From: Bacillota bacterium
GTDB taxonomy: Bacteria > Bacillota > Bacilli > Paenibacillales > Paenibacillaceae
Length of the DNA stretch: 64,000 nt
Direction: 5' to 3'
NCBI GenBank assembly: GCA_023460795.1
Contig: JAEWPC010000025.1
Span: 1 to 64,000, forward strand
Below are positions 1 through 8,361 of this stretch, in pieces. Positions within the stretch are counted from its first letter, which is position 1. The number at the start of each line of letters is the position of its first letter. The position numbers and the translations under genes are program-made. The notes under the pieces are model-generated. The model was not told where the DNA came from. It saw only the letters and a program-made list of their open reading frames with translations, and did no database searches.

Positions 1-74
1 GATTTCTGTCCTTCCTTACCTTCAAGATATTTTTTTACAGCTTGTATTTTTTCCTGCGCTGTAAACCTGGCCAT
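1..74 (-). CDS. IS3-family transposase OrfA, N-terminus (partial)
   Basis: Only the first 24 codons are present (starts MARFTAQEKIQAV, then KKYLEGKEG). This looks like the helix-turn-helix start of IS3/IS150-type OrfA proteins, which bind element ends and are fused to the OrfB integrase by programmed frameshifting. The ATG is at 72-74, preceded by GGAGGT at a normal distance. That RBS lies in the 3' arm of the terminal hairpin, an arrangement that would limit translation from outside transcripts. The remainder is beyond the window. Confidence 0.65.
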   Translation of the reverse strand, partial: MARFTAQEKIQAVKKYLEGKEGQK

Positions 75-127
75 AAAAAACTGCACCTCCAATGTTAGAT
101 CGTGTCTAACAATTGGGGTGCAGTTCA
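1..127 (-). mobile_element. IS3-family insertion sequence, 5' end (partial)
   Basis: Read on the minus strand, an IS150-group-like tip starts TGAACTGCACCCC at 127 and runs into an imperfect inverted repeat (GTTAGA, five-base loop, TCTAAC), followed by an RBS and the start of an orfA-like gene. The rest of the element lies outside the window to the left. The tip is 28 bp beyond the rpsD stop codon. The hairpin at 81-123 ends in six T (75-80 on the minus strand), so it could also terminate transcription arriving from rpsD. Family assignment rests on recalled IS150-group end sequences plus the partial protein; the target duplication cannot be seen. Confidence 0.7.
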
Positions 128-155
128 AAATCGGGATGGTTCCTTGGAAGCTGGA

Positions 156-755
156 TTAACGGCTGTAGAATTCGACGATTTGGTTCTCGTTGATGTCTTG
201 GGACAGCTCGCCGCGGTCAGGCAGACGAGTGAACGTGCCTTCCGATGCGTTAGCGTCGAAGTTCAGGTAACCTGGCAGGTGATGACGGCCTTCTTGAGCT
301 TCTTTGATCGACTTCATGGAGCGGCTACGCTCGCGAAGACCGATTTTGTCGCCGATTTGAACCGTGTAGGAAGCGATGTCGACTTTCTTGCCGTTGACCG
401 TTACGTGGCCGTGGGATACCAGCTGGCGGGAACCCGCGCGGGAGTTAGCCCAGCCAAGACGGAACACGAGGTTGTCCAAGCGGCTTTCGAGCAAGAACAT
501 GAAGTTTTCGCCCGCTTTGCCGTCGAGCTTGGAAGCACGATCGAACAGGTTGCGGAATTGTTTCTCGTTCAAGCCGTACATGTGACGGAGTTTTTGTTTT
601 TCTTGAAGCTGCATACCGTAGCCGCTGATCTTGCGACGTTGGTTAGCGCCGTGTTGTCCCGGAGGGAACGCGCGCTTCAGCTCTTTGCCGGATCCGCTCA
701 GGGAAATACCAAGGCGGCGGCTCAGTTTAAACTTAGGACCTGTATATCTTGACAT
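156..755 (-). CDS. rpsD: 30S ribosomal protein S4
   Basis: 199-residue S4, the primary 16S rRNA-binding protein that nucleates 30S body assembly and can act as a translational regulator. It starts MSRYTGPKFKLSRRLG and has the S4 RNA-binding domain around residues 90-155 (SRLDNLVFRLG, then VTVNGKKVDIASY). It ends in the typical IVEFYSR. It lacks the N-terminal zinc-binding cysteines, so it is the C-minus form. The RBS AAAGGAG precedes the ATG. As in Bacillus, rpsD is a single-gene unit with its own promoter and a long leader. Its 3' flank is now an IS element. Confidence 0.98.
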   Translation of the reverse strand: MSRYTGPKFKLSRRLGISLSGSGKELKRAFPPGQHGANQRRKISGYGMQLQEKQKLRHMYGLNEKQFRNLFDRASKLDGKAGENFMFLLESRLDNLVFRLGWANSRAGSRQLVSHGHVTVNGKKVDIASYTVQIGDKIGLRERSRSMKSIKEAQEGRHHLPGYLNFDANASEGTFTRLPDRGELSQDINENQIVEFYSR

Positions 756-926
756 GTTTAGAAAGCTCCTTTTTCAAAAGGGAATTTGTTTTTTGAAAAT
801 GGGGTTTCGTTGCGCGAAGTTCTCCATAACCGGAATGCTTCCGGTTCCTGGCAGGATGTTCAGCCGCAGCCCGCAGGTGGGAAATTCGAGAGGGTGCCAC
901 AAAGTCAAGACCCGCAATAATCAACA
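756..926 (-). promoter_or_regulatory. rpsD leader, candidate S4 autoregulatory RNA
   Basis: About 170 nt of transcribed leader precede the rpsD ATG, judging by the promoter at 933-960. The leader holds GC-rich self-complementary stretches around 835-900 (for example CCGGAAG followed by CATTCCGG). In Bacillus subtilis rpsD is known to be autogenously controlled through a structured leader. The same role is inferred here from position and length; no consensus comparison was possible. Confidence 0.45.
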
Positions 927-932
927 AGTAAT

Positions 933-960
933 ATTATAAGAAATTGTGGGCTGAAGTCAA
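933..960 (-). promoter_or_regulatory. rpsD promoter (sigma-A type)
   Basis: On the minus strand TTGACT (955-960) and TATAAT (933-938) are separated by 16 bp. It sits about 180 nt upstream of rpsD, leaving room for the leader. The -10 is perfect and the -35 matches five of six positions. Confidence 0.8.
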
Positions 961-1089
961 GCAAAAACATCTGCAAAAAAAGAATAGGAAAAATAAGCCT
1001 TTTGTCTTCCGTCTTACGATCTACTTAGTGCAAAATACACGTTTTCATTGTATAGTTAAATAAGAAATGATCGGGCGGAGGTGTCGGGA

Positions 1090-3066
1090 ATGGCCTATAA
1101 TCGTAAATCAGCACCATTATCGGAGCCGGCACAGGACGAAAGCCCTTCCCGCACCCGGCCGCAGCTGCCGAGTTGGCTGCATAAACAAGACTTGACGGAA
1201 GCGGATTTGCCATACGCGCATTCCTTGCTCGCCGGAAGCTTCTCGGATTGGATAGACGAGTCGGACGGCTTTCCTTGGCTGGGCGGGCAGATCGCCTTGA
1301 TTCATCCCGACGGCGCGACGTTGTGTATTAACGGCGAAGGCGAAGGCAGCACGCATCCTTGGGCTCAGCGCGTAGACAGGCTGGGAACGACGGCAGCCGC
1401 AGTGGCGTTGGAGACGTGCAGGCCTACGCTAATGAGAGGCGATGAGCATAGCGCGAACGTACTTAAATCGTACGATTCGATCGCCGTTCCGGTGTTTACC
1501 CGTTCCACGGGTATCCCTTGCGCATTGCTGGCATGTCTGTTGCCTGCAGGCGAAGCGCACGCGAGCGAGCTGAAACTGCTGCAAGCGGCCGTGTTGCATT
1601 ACCGGAACTGCCTCTATCGCAGATTCGAGAACATATTCGTCGGGGGCTTGCTCCGCGAGCAGAAGCTCTCGCAGAAGGAAGAGCGCAGGCGCGACATCCT
1701 GTTCGACGTTATGCGTCGTCTGAACGACCATATCGAAGTCGAAAGCGTGCTCACGGAAGTGCTCGATAGCTTGGAGCAGCTATATCCGATTTGCAGGGCT
1801 GATCTGTTCCTCTCCCAAGATTACAATAGTCATAACGAGAAAGTGAAACCTCTCGCATTCCATCTTTCGAACATGGATCTATGCAAGCAGGCTTTCCTGG
1901 AAGGCGAAATACGCGAGACGCGCGCGGAAGGACGCCATCAGCTGGCGATACCGCTTTCGGGCAAGCAAGGCGTCTACGGCGTGCTTCGCTTGGATTTGCC
2001 GGAGGGCGAGTTCGACGAGGCGGACATCCGGTTTCTATCCATGCTTGCGGCCGCGGCCGGCGCGGCTTTCGAGAAAGCCAAGCTCCATGAGCAAGCGAAC
2101 ATCCTCGTCGGAGAATTAAGGCTCATCAACGAGCTTACGCAGCGTCTTAACCGCAGCTTGAAGCTGACGGATACGATGCAATTCGCCTCTACGGAGCTTC
2201 TCCATATTTTCCAATCGGACTTCGCCTGCATCTTGCAATTCGACGCTCCGAATAGCAGGTTCATCGTGATGTCCGCTAACGTGCCGGAGATGATCGGCGA
2301 GCAATACTCGACCGAATATGGCTTCTGCAGCGTGCTGTGGAATACGAAGGAACCGATTATTCTGTCCGATTACCGCTCGGCGACGCCGGTGAGCTCCCAC
2401 CTGATGGACATCACCAATTCACGCTCGTTGCTGGCGTCACCGCTCGTGCTGAACGGCGACGTCATCGGCGCGGTCATGATAACGAAGCGCGAAGCGAACC
2501 ATTTCTCTTACGATAATTATAAGCTGCTTCAAGTACTATCTGCCCATCTCGGCCTTGCGATGTCCAACGCGTCGCTGCATGCCGAAGTGCGAAGAATGGT
2601 CATTACCGATAATTTAACCGGATTATTCGCTCGCCATTACTTGAACGAACGAATCGGGCGCAAGCAGCTGCGCGATCACTCCGGATCGCTCATTGTCGTC
2701 GATATCGATCACTTTAAGCGCGTGAACGACACGTACGGGCATCAGGTCGGCGACGATATACTGACGCAGGTCAGCGACATTATACGCTCCTCTATACGCG
2801 ACACTGATATTGCGGCGCGCTGGGGCGGCGAAGAACTCGCCATCTACTTGCCTTTGCTCAGCCTTGAGCAGACCGAACGCGTGGCCGAACGAATCCGTCA
2901 GCGCGTCGAAGGCGAGACGGACCCGCAAGTCACCGTATCCTGCGGTATCGCGGAATGGAGATCGACCGACGATAAAGTCAGCGTCGAATCGCTCTTCTAC
3001 AAAGCGGACATGGCGCTATACGACGCCAAGCGCCTCGGCCGCAATCGCATCGTCATAAGCATGTAA
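1090..3066 (+). CDS. GAF-domain diguanylate cyclase
   Basis: Soluble 658-residue signalling protein predicted to make c-di-GMP from two GTP. The N-terminal third is unassigned. Two GAF-like regions follow (about residues 200-330 and 345-500). A complete GGDEF domain occupies the last 165 residues, with the active loop in the GGEEL form near residue 579 and an allosteric inhibitory RxxD site (RDTD) five residues before it. No membrane segments or signal peptide are evident. The ATG at 1090 is preferred over the in-frame GTG at 1081 because GGAGGT (1077-1082) is well spaced for it. The gene is monocistronic, bounded by divergent rpsD and a terminator. Confidence 0.9.
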   Translation: MAYNRKSAPLSEPAQDESPSRTRPQLPSWLHKQDLTEADLPYAHSLLAGSFSDWIDESDGFPWLGGQIALIHPDGATLCINGEGEGSTHPWAQRVDRLGTTAAAVALETCRPTLMRGDEHSANVLKSYDSIAVPVFTRSTGIPCALLACLLPAGEAHASELKLLQAAVLHYRNCLYRRFENIFVGGLLREQKLSQKEERRRDILFDVMRRLNDHIEVESVLTEVLDSLEQLYPICRADLFLSQDYNSHNEKVKPLAFHLSNMDLCKQAFLEGEIRETRAEGRHQLAIPLSGKQGVYGVLRLDLPEGEFDEADIRFLSMLAAAAGAAFEKAKLHEQANILVGELRLINELTQRLNRSLKLTDTMQFASTELLHIFQSDFACILQFDAPNSRFIVMSANVPEMIGEQYSTEYGFCSVLWNTKEPIILSDYRSATPVSSHLMDITNSRSLLASPLVLNGDVIGAVMITKREANHFSYDNYKLLQVLSAHLGLAMSNASLHAEVRRMVITDNLTGLFARHYLNERIGRKQLRDHSGSLIVVDIDHFKRVNDTYGHQVGDDILTQVSDIIRSSIRDTDIAARWGGEELAIYLPLLSLEQTERVAERIRQRVEGETDPQVTVSCGIAEWRSTDDKVSVESLFYKADMALYDAKRLGRNRIVISM

Positions 3067-3071
3067 CGCAA

Positions 3072-3101
3072 ACCGGGCCACGTAAGTGGTCCGGTTTTTT
3101 T
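3072..3101 (+). terminator. Intrinsic terminator after the diguanylate cyclase gene
   Basis: Nine-base stem CCGGGCCAC / GTGGTCCGG (one wobble pair) with loop GTAA, followed by seven T. It lies between convergent genes. Confidence 0.9.
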
Positions 3102-3105
3102 AATA

Positions 3106-4200
3106 TTAACCGAATCCGTATAGCTTGTCCCATATTCGTTTCTTCCAAATCCGCGGTACTAACGGATATACCCGATTTCGAATATCGCACAATAGGGGGC
3201 GCCGCATTTGGCCGATCAAACCGATGCGCCGAGATAACTTTACGATTTCATTCGCGCGGCGTACGCGTTTGGATTCGAAGTCCTTAATCATTTGCGTAAT
3301 CGACTTCGAGGGGGAGAAACATTCGGATAAACATACAGCATCTTCTAATGCCGTACATGCGCCAAGGCCAAGGCTTGGCGTCATCGGATGCGCGGAATCG
3401 CCAAGCAATAGGGCTTGGCCGAACGACCAACGACGAATGGGATTGCGGTCGTATATATCCAAATGTATGATCTCCGACTTCGTTTGCCCTGCAAAGATCA
3501 AATCTACAGGATCCGGAAACGTGTCTATGATCTGCGTGATATCATCGATTTGCGATTCTCCAGCTTTCGCGTTCGCCGTCGCAAACCAGTACGTTCGCCC
3601 ATCCATCAAAGGCACGAACCCGAACCTGGCCCCCTCTCCCCAAAATTGCGTCATGGAATTCTCGTATTTAGAAGGGACTGTTGTTCTTGAAATTCCGCGC
3701 CAGGACGTATACCCGCTGAATCGTAAGGAGTCGCCCGCAAATTGTTTTCGAAGAACGGAATGGATCCCGTCGGCGGCGATTACCCAATCGGCTTCGACGG
3801 ATGTACCATCTTCAAAAGCAACGGCATTGTCGGATATAGATTTGAGTTTCTTATTCCATAATATCGTTCGTTCCCCGGCCTTGACTGCCAAAATACGTAG
3901 AAGATCAGAACGAAGAATGCCGACCGTCGGCGTGGAATAGCTAACGGCCATGCTCTCCAGCCGTTTGCCCCCGTTCGAATAGATATTGGCCATCGAAAGC
4001 TTCGAGGCATGTTCGAGAACCTCTTCCAGCGCATTTAGCTTCCGTAAAGCCAGCGTTCCGTTGGACCATAGCGTCAGAGCCGCGCCTCGCGTTTCAAGCC
4101 CCTCGTTTTTGTCGTAAATCGAGACGTCCAGCCCTATATTTCGAAGCGCAAGCGCGGTGGCAAGTCCGGCAATGCCAGCACCGACAATCGCGATTTTCAA
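3106..4200 (-). CDS. FAD-dependent monooxygenase (PHBH-fold aromatic hydroxylase type)
   Basis: 364-residue class A flavoprotein monooxygenase, expected to use NAD(P)H and O2 to hydroxylate a small, probably aromatic or purine-like, substrate. Motifs: dinucleotide fold GAGIAG at residues 7-12, the DG motif (AADGIHSVLR) near 145-154, and the GD motif (LLGDSAHPMTPSLGLG) in the last third. The substrate cannot be read from sequence; the urate/salicylate hydroxylase-like branch is plausible. The start is TTG (4198-4200) behind AGGTGG. TATAAT at 4239-4244 is a possible -10 without a good -35. The gene is visibly AT-richer than its neighbours, which suggests later acquisition. Confidence 0.85.
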   Translation of the reverse strand: MKIAIVGAGIAGLATALALRNIGLDVSIYDKNEGLETRGAALTLWSNGTLALRKLNALEEVLEHASKLSMANIYSNGGKRLESMAVSYSTPTVGILRSDLLRILAVKAGERTILWNKKLKSISDNAVAFEDGTSVEADWVIAADGIHSVLRKQFAGDSLRFSGYTSWRGISRTTVPSKYENSMTQFWGEGARFGFVPLMDGRTYWFATANAKAGESQIDDITQIIDTFPDPVDLIFAGQTKSEIIHLDIYDRNPIRRWSFGQALLLGDSAHPMTPSLGLGACTALEDAVCLSECFSPSKSITQMIKDFESKRVRRANEIVKLSRRIGLIGQMRRPLLCDIRNRVYPLVPRIWKKRIWDKLYGFG

Positions 4201-4394
4201 CGGTACACCACCTATACTGATAAAATGGTCTTATCCATATTATAACAGCACATGCCCCAACCGAGCTGCTAATGATGTTCGTTTTTTGGGTTGGAGATAC
4301 ACCTCTGACCGCACCCTAACATCGATACGCTTCAACAAACCTCCGAATAACCGTTACGCACGAGGACACGATACGGACAGGAGGTGAGCGCCTC

Positions 4395-5114
4395 ATGCGC
4401 CGCACAACATGGTCTCGGCTCGCTTGCGCCGGATTCGCGATGGTCATCTTGCAAGGATGCGCAACTACGAGCAACTTGTCCGCGGAGGATGCATTCGCGT
4501 TGTCGGCTTCGGCATTATCCGGCAGCGAAAACTACGGGTTATCCGGCGAAGTATCGGTCATCGACAGCGGCGGGTCCGTCGCGAACAAGCTGGCATACGA
4601 AGGCCAAGTGACCGGTCACGGCAACCTGAACGTACAGTGGAAGAGCTTAAGCGCGCAATCGGCGGCCGAACGCCCCGTGGAATCGAATTACGAGCCGCTC
4701 GATCTGCTGAAGTCCATCCAAGACAAAACCGCAGCCATAACCTATGCCAAAGGGACCGATCCCGATCAGGTCCAGTTCTCGATCAAGCTTGACGACGCCG
4801 TCGCCAAGAGACGGATCGCCGATCAATTGCGCAAGGAATTAAAGACGTTGGAGCAGGATACAGTTCTGCTGGAGCGCAATCCCGAGCAATCCGCGAAGGT
4901 GCTCAGCAACGCGAAGACGACGTTAGAGGACGTGCTGAGCGGCCTCAAGGTATCGACCAACTGCCAATGGTACGCGAATAAACGGACATGGTTTCCGAAG
5001 AAACTGCAGGAGGAGACAGTGCTTCAATATCGGTGGAAAGGCAAGACGTACCAGGAAAAGCGGGTCTCGGTCACGAATTTTCGCCAGGCGTCCCGAAATG
5101 GTACAATAGATTAG
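4395..5114 (+). CDS. Lipoprotein of unknown function
   Basis: 239 residues. The signal peptide ends in the lipobox LQGC (Cys 22), so the mature protein should be lipid-anchored on the outer face of the membrane. The remainder is soluble, with a charged middle part (about 120-165) that could be helical, and a beta-rich C-terminus with Trp/Tyr-rich strands. Its layout recalls LolA/LppX-like or DUF6612-type lipoproteins of Bacillales, but I cannot assign it to a family. The start is fixed by AGGAGGTG just upstream of the ATG. It precedes the aminopeptidase gene by 42 bp and may be co-transcribed. Confidence 0.8.
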   Translation: MRRTTWSRLACAGFAMVILQGCATTSNLSAEDAFALSASALSGSENYGLSGEVSVIDSGGSVANKLAYEGQVTGHGNLNVQWKSLSAQSAAERPVESNYEPLDLLKSIQDKTAAITYAKGTDPDQVQFSIKLDDAVAKRRIADQLRKELKTLEQDTVLLERNPEQSAKVLSNAKTTLEDVLSGLKVSTNCQWYANKRTWFPKKLQEETVLQYRWKGKTYQEKRVSVTNFRQASRNGTID

Positions 5115-5156
5115 CAACTAGACGCAGCCACTTATTCATAAGGGAGATGGAATCCA

Positions 5157-6272
5157 ATGCGCGATCCGCGTATCCAGAAACTAGCGGCTAACTTAGCCGG
5201 CTACTCCGTGAAAGTCCAGCCCGGGGACAACGTACTGATCGAGATGATCGGCTCCGAGCGGGAATTGCTCAATGGTTTGATTGAGGAAGTCGCCAAACTT
5301 GGCGGCCGACCGTTCGTCGAGATTGAGGACCGTTCCGTTACTCGCGCGCTCCTGCACAACGCCACGCAAGAACAAATGGAGACTTGGGCGGCGTACGATC
5401 TTGACCGAATGAAACGAATGCAGGCTTATATCGGCATCCGCGCAGGCGAGAACGTGAACGAGCTTGCGGACGTCCCGTCCGATAAAATGAAGCTTTACGA
5501 TAGAATTCATCGTCATCCCGTACATATGGAGCAGCGGGTCAAGCGGACGAAGTGGGTCGTCTTGCGTTACCCGAATGCCGCGATGGCGCAGCTTGCGAAC
5601 ATGAGCACGGAAGCGTTCGAGGACTTCTATTTCGACGTGTGCAATCTCGACTACGCCAAGATGGACCGCGCGATGGATCCGCTGCAGGCGTTAATGAAAC
5701 GGACGGACAAAGTCCGGATCGTAGGTCCGGGCACGGACATGTCGTTCTCGATCAAAGGCATCGGCGCGCAAAAATGCTCGGGAGAACGCAACATTCCGGA
5801 CGGAGAAGTGTATTCTTGCCCGGTGCGCGATTCCGTTAACGGCACGATCTCTTATAACACGCCGAGCGTCTACAACGGCTTTACGTACGAGAACGTCAAG
5901 TTCACGTTCGAGAACGGCCGCATCGTCGAAGCGACCGCCAACGACACGGATCGCATCAACGCGCTGCTCGACAGCGACGAAGGCGCCCGCTACATCGGGG
6001 AATTCAGCCTCGGCTTCAACCCTTACATTCTGCATCCGATGAAAGATACGCTGTTCGACGAGAAAATCGCCGGCAGCCTGCATTTCACGCCAGGGCAAGC
6101 GTACGAAGTAACTGACAACGGCAACCGTTCTTCCATTCACTGGGACCTGGTGCTGATTCAACGCCCCGAATACGGCGGCGGCGAAGTGTATTTCGACGAC
6201 GTGCTTATCCGCAAAGACGGCATTTTCGTCATTCCCGAACTCGCGGGACTCAATCCGGAAGCTCTTAAATAG
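5157..6272 (+). CDS. ampS: M29-family metallo-aminopeptidase
   Basis: 371 residues, the usual length for AmpS/AmpT/PepS enzymes, cytoplasmic exopeptidases with a two-metal centre that release N-terminal residues from peptides. Family metal-ligand regions are visible: Glu in SGERNIPDGEV (about 215), Glu in GEFSLGFNP (about 281), His in AGSLHFTPGQ (about 309) and the HWDL pair (about 332-334). The start ATG has AAGGGAG upstream. The symbol follows the Bacillus subtilis member of the family; substrate preference is not predicted. Confidence 0.9.
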   Translation: MRDPRIQKLAANLAGYSVKVQPGDNVLIEMIGSERELLNGLIEEVAKLGGRPFVEIEDRSVTRALLHNATQEQMETWAAYDLDRMKRMQAYIGIRAGENVNELADVPSDKMKLYDRIHRHPVHMEQRVKRTKWVVLRYPNAAMAQLANMSTEAFEDFYFDVCNLDYAKMDRAMDPLQALMKRTDKVRIVGPGTDMSFSIKGIGAQKCSGERNIPDGEVYSCPVRDSVNGTISYNTPSVYNGFTYENVKFTFENGRIVEATANDTDRINALLDSDEGARYIGEFSLGFNPYILHPMKDTLFDEKIAGSLHFTPGQAYEVTDNGNRSSIHWDLVLIQRPEYGGGEVYFDDVLIRKDGIFVIPELAGLNPEALK

Positions 6273-6279
6273 TTTCCTC

Positions 6280-6309
6280 TTGCACGAGTTTGCCAGATCA
6301 AGGTATGAT
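6280..6309 (+). promoter_or_regulatory. Candidate promoter of the HPr-like gene
   Basis: TTGCAC (6280-6285), 18 bp, TATGAT (6304-6309). It lies just after the aminopeptidase stop codon and 40 bp before the HPr-like start. Confidence 0.5.
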
Positions 6310-6349
6310 GAGGTAGAGATCGAACAGCCTATATATTGGAGGGATTCCC

Positions 6350-6589
6350 ATGTCTAACAACGCGGCAATTGTGGAACTGTCCCAGACCGCTAACAAGTTC
6401 CGTTCTTCCATCGTACTGCAAGCGGAGAACAAGTACATCGATGTGAAGAGTATTCTCGGGTTGTTCACGACGCTCGTAGGCAATACGGCGTATGAACTGC
6501 ACGTTCACGGACCTGATGCGGATGATGCGAAGGCAGCGCTCAGCGCCGTGTTCGCGAAGCACAGCCTGAACGTGAAAGTCGTGGATTAA
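6350..6589 (+). CDS. HPr-like protein lacking the N-terminal strand and catalytic His
   Basis: 79 residues, against about 88 in true HPr. From residue 12 it aligns with HPr (QTANKF with QTASKY; VKSILGLFT with LKSIMGVMS; HGPDADDAKAAL with SGADENDALNAL). The N-terminus is about 12 residues short, so the region that holds His15 in HPr is absent or replaced. The serine equivalent to HPr Ser46, target of HPr kinase, is kept (KSILG). It cannot act as a normal PTS phosphocarrier; a Crh-like regulatory role is an inference. GGAGGG fixes the start, and an in-frame TAG at 6314 excludes a longer form. A terminator follows. Confidence 0.85.
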   Translation: MSNNAAIVELSQTANKFRSSIVLQAENKYIDVKSILGLFTTLVGNTAYELHVHGPDADDAKAALSAVFAKHSLNVKVVD

Positions 6590-6613
6590 TACTAAATCGT
6601 AGCGAACCGGAAA

Positions 6614-6645
6614 CCCTCGTCCATTGCATGGACGGGGCGTTTTTT
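6614..6645 (+). terminator. Intrinsic terminator after the HPr-like gene
   Basis: Stem CCC-T-CGTCCA / TGGACGGGG with a short loop, then a run of six T. Confidence 0.85.
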
Positions 6646-6771
6646 ATATTCCGGGCGTTGTTCCGGTCCGTAGCGGATGAAAATATCGGTTATACGCTCC
6701 CTGTCCTTGTGCTTCCGCGCGATTTCGTCTAATATGAAAGGGATGGTAGTTAGGGCACAGGGGGAGTGGGA

Positions 6772-7062
6772 ATGGCTTCATCGGACACAATGATTCACCT
6801 GAATCAGAAAGCGCAGCGGCTGCTTCAGGAAGATGCCGACAAAATCGAGAAACTGATCGCCATCCAGATGGAAAATCTGGCGACCCGCAAATGCCCGCTA
6901 TATGAAGAAGTGCTGGACACCCAAATGTACGGCTTCTCGAGAGCGGTTGATTTTGCGGTGCGCACCGGATTGGTCGAGGAAAGCGCAGGCAAACTATTAA
7001 TTAGCCAGCTGGAACGCAATCTGGCTCTGTTATACGAAGCATTGGAACGCAAAGAAGAGTAG
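6772..7062 (+). CDS. ylaN: YlaN family protein (DUF1507)
   Basis: 96-residue small cytoplasmic protein, clearly the YlaN family (CPLYEEVLDTQMYG, then FAVRTGLV). In Bacillus subtilis and Staphylococcus aureus YlaN has been connected with iron homeostasis through Fur and is needed under iron limitation; that is family knowledge, not visible here. The ATG at 6772 gives the family-like start MASSD and is well spaced from GGGGGAG; an in-frame GTG lies six bases upstream. It sits near ftsW, as in Bacillus, although ftsW is on the other strand here. The stop codon lies inside the terminator stem. Confidence 0.95.
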   Translation: MASSDTMIHLNQKAQRLLQEDADKIEKLIAIQMENLATRKCPLYEEVLDTQMYGFSRAVDFAVRTGLVEESAGKLLISQLERNLALLYEALERKEE

Positions 7063-7086
7063 CGCGCGGCTACTCTTCTTTTTTTT
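7051..7086 (+). terminator. Strong intrinsic terminator after ylaN
   Basis: Twelve-base stem AAGAAGAGTAGC / GCTACTCTTCTT around GCGCG, continuing into eight T. It includes the ylaN stop codon and lies between convergent genes. Confidence 0.92.
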
Positions 7087-7117
7087 GGGCACCTATGACG
7101 GACGGAGCGGTGACGAA

Positions 7118-8176
7118 TCAGACGAAGTAGAAGGCAACGCCGAGAATCGCATAGACGATCAAGAGCAGCTTGCCTTCGTACCAAGTCGTCGAGCCGTCTC
7201 TGGAGATCGAGGTGGCGATGAACACCGCTACGCCGATCGCGGCAAGCTCGATCGTCGAGAAGATCAGGTTCATCTGGTCTTCGAACAGCAAGCTGATGAA
7301 CACGAGCGCCGGAGCGACGAAGAGAGCGACCTGCAAGCTGCTGCCGACGGCAATCTCGACCGCGGCACCCATTTTGTTCTTGAGCGCAAGCATGACGGCC
7401 GCGCTGTGCTCGGCCGCATTACCGACGATGGCGACGACGAACGCGCCTACGAACAGGTCGGAGAGGCCGAACCGGGACGAGAACGTATCGAGCGTATGGA
7501 CGAGCCATTCGCTGATGAAGGCGACCATTACCGTTGCGACGACGAGCAGCAGAATGGACGTTCTTTTGGACCATTCGGGTTCTTCCCCGTGGTCGGCTTG
7601 CGTATCGACATGATCCTCGAGCAGGCTTTTGTGCGTGACCATCGAATAGACGAGCCATCCGAAGTAAGCCAGAATCAAGAAGCCCGCGACGATAATGCTC
7701 ATCGTCATCGTGTTATCTTCGGATATATGCTCGGTCTTGACGAAGATCGCCGGAATGAAGAGGGCGATCACGCCGAGCAGCATCAAGGAAGCGTTCTGGC
7801 CGGCAAGATGAACGTTGAACTTCTGTTCTTTGTATTTAAGGCCGCCTGCGAACGCGCTCACCCCGAGTACGAGCAGCAGGTTGCCGATGATCGCGCCGGT
7901 TAAGCTGGCTTTAACGATTTCGAACAAGCCCTCTTTAATCAAGAAGATCGAGATGATCAGCTCCGCCGCGTTGCCGAACGTGGCGTTCAGCAGACCGCCT
8001 AGCCGCTGGCCTGCATAGTGGGCGACCGATTCCGTCGCTTTGCCCAGCAATCCCGCGGCGAACAGGATGGCAAGCCCCGCGAGTCCGAACTCCACTGCCG
8101 CGCCCCATTTCGAGTAATGGGACACCGCGCTGAGCACGAATGTGATGACAAGCAAAGGAAAAAACAACTTTTTCAA
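7118..8176 (-). CDS. Calcium/proton exchanger (CaCA superfamily)
   Basis: 352-residue integral membrane antiporter of the CAX/ChaA type, exporting Ca2+ in exchange for protons. About eleven hydrophobic segments are seen. Two family signature repeats are present: ATFGNAAELI (about 66-75) and IVGNAAEHSAA in the second half. An acidic loop with D/H/E-rich composition separates the halves (about residues 193-205). It starts ATGAAAAAGTT behind a weak AGGTGC-type RBS. It stands alone, facing ylaN at its 3' end and divergent from the Asp23-like gene. Confidence 0.92.
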   Translation of the reverse strand: MKKLFFPLLVITFVLSAVSHYSKWGAAVEFGLAGLAILFAAGLLGKATESVAHYAGQRLGGLLNATFGNAAELIISIFLIKEGLFEIVKASLTGAIIGNLLLVLGVSAFAGGLKYKEQKFNVHLAGQNASLMLLGVIALFIPAIFVKTEHISEDNTMTMSIIVAGFLILAYFGWLVYSMVTHKSLLEDHVDTQADHGEEPEWSKRTSILLLVVATVMVAFISEWLVHTLDTFSSRFGLSDLFVGAFVVAIVGNAAEHSAAVMLALKNKMGAAVEIAVGSSLQVALFVAPALVFISLLFEDQMNLIFSTIELAAIGVAVFIATSISRDGSTTWYEGKLLLIVYAILGVAFYFV

Positions 8177-8298
8177 AGGGCAAGCACCTCGGCGATTTAA
8201 GTGTTGTACTTATGTACTTTTTTTCCATACCTTACTATAACCAATAGGAGGCGTTTCGTAAACTGAGGCAAGGGAAGCGTCAAGGATGGGAAGCCTGG

Positions 8299-8328
8299 TT
8301 GATTTATACGTGGGAATTCCATTACAAT
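8299..8328 (+). promoter_or_regulatory. Candidate promoter of the Asp23-like gene
   Basis: TTGATT (8299-8304), 18 bp, TACAAT (8323-8328), about 33 bp before the start codon. Confidence 0.6.
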
Positions 8329-8361
8329 GAAAACATTACAGGTTCGGGAGAGTGAGCCGCC

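Noticed and set aside
102..752. Long plus-strand frame opposite rpsD
   Set aside because: It is a mirror of the rpsD codon pattern, and rpsD itself is unambiguous.
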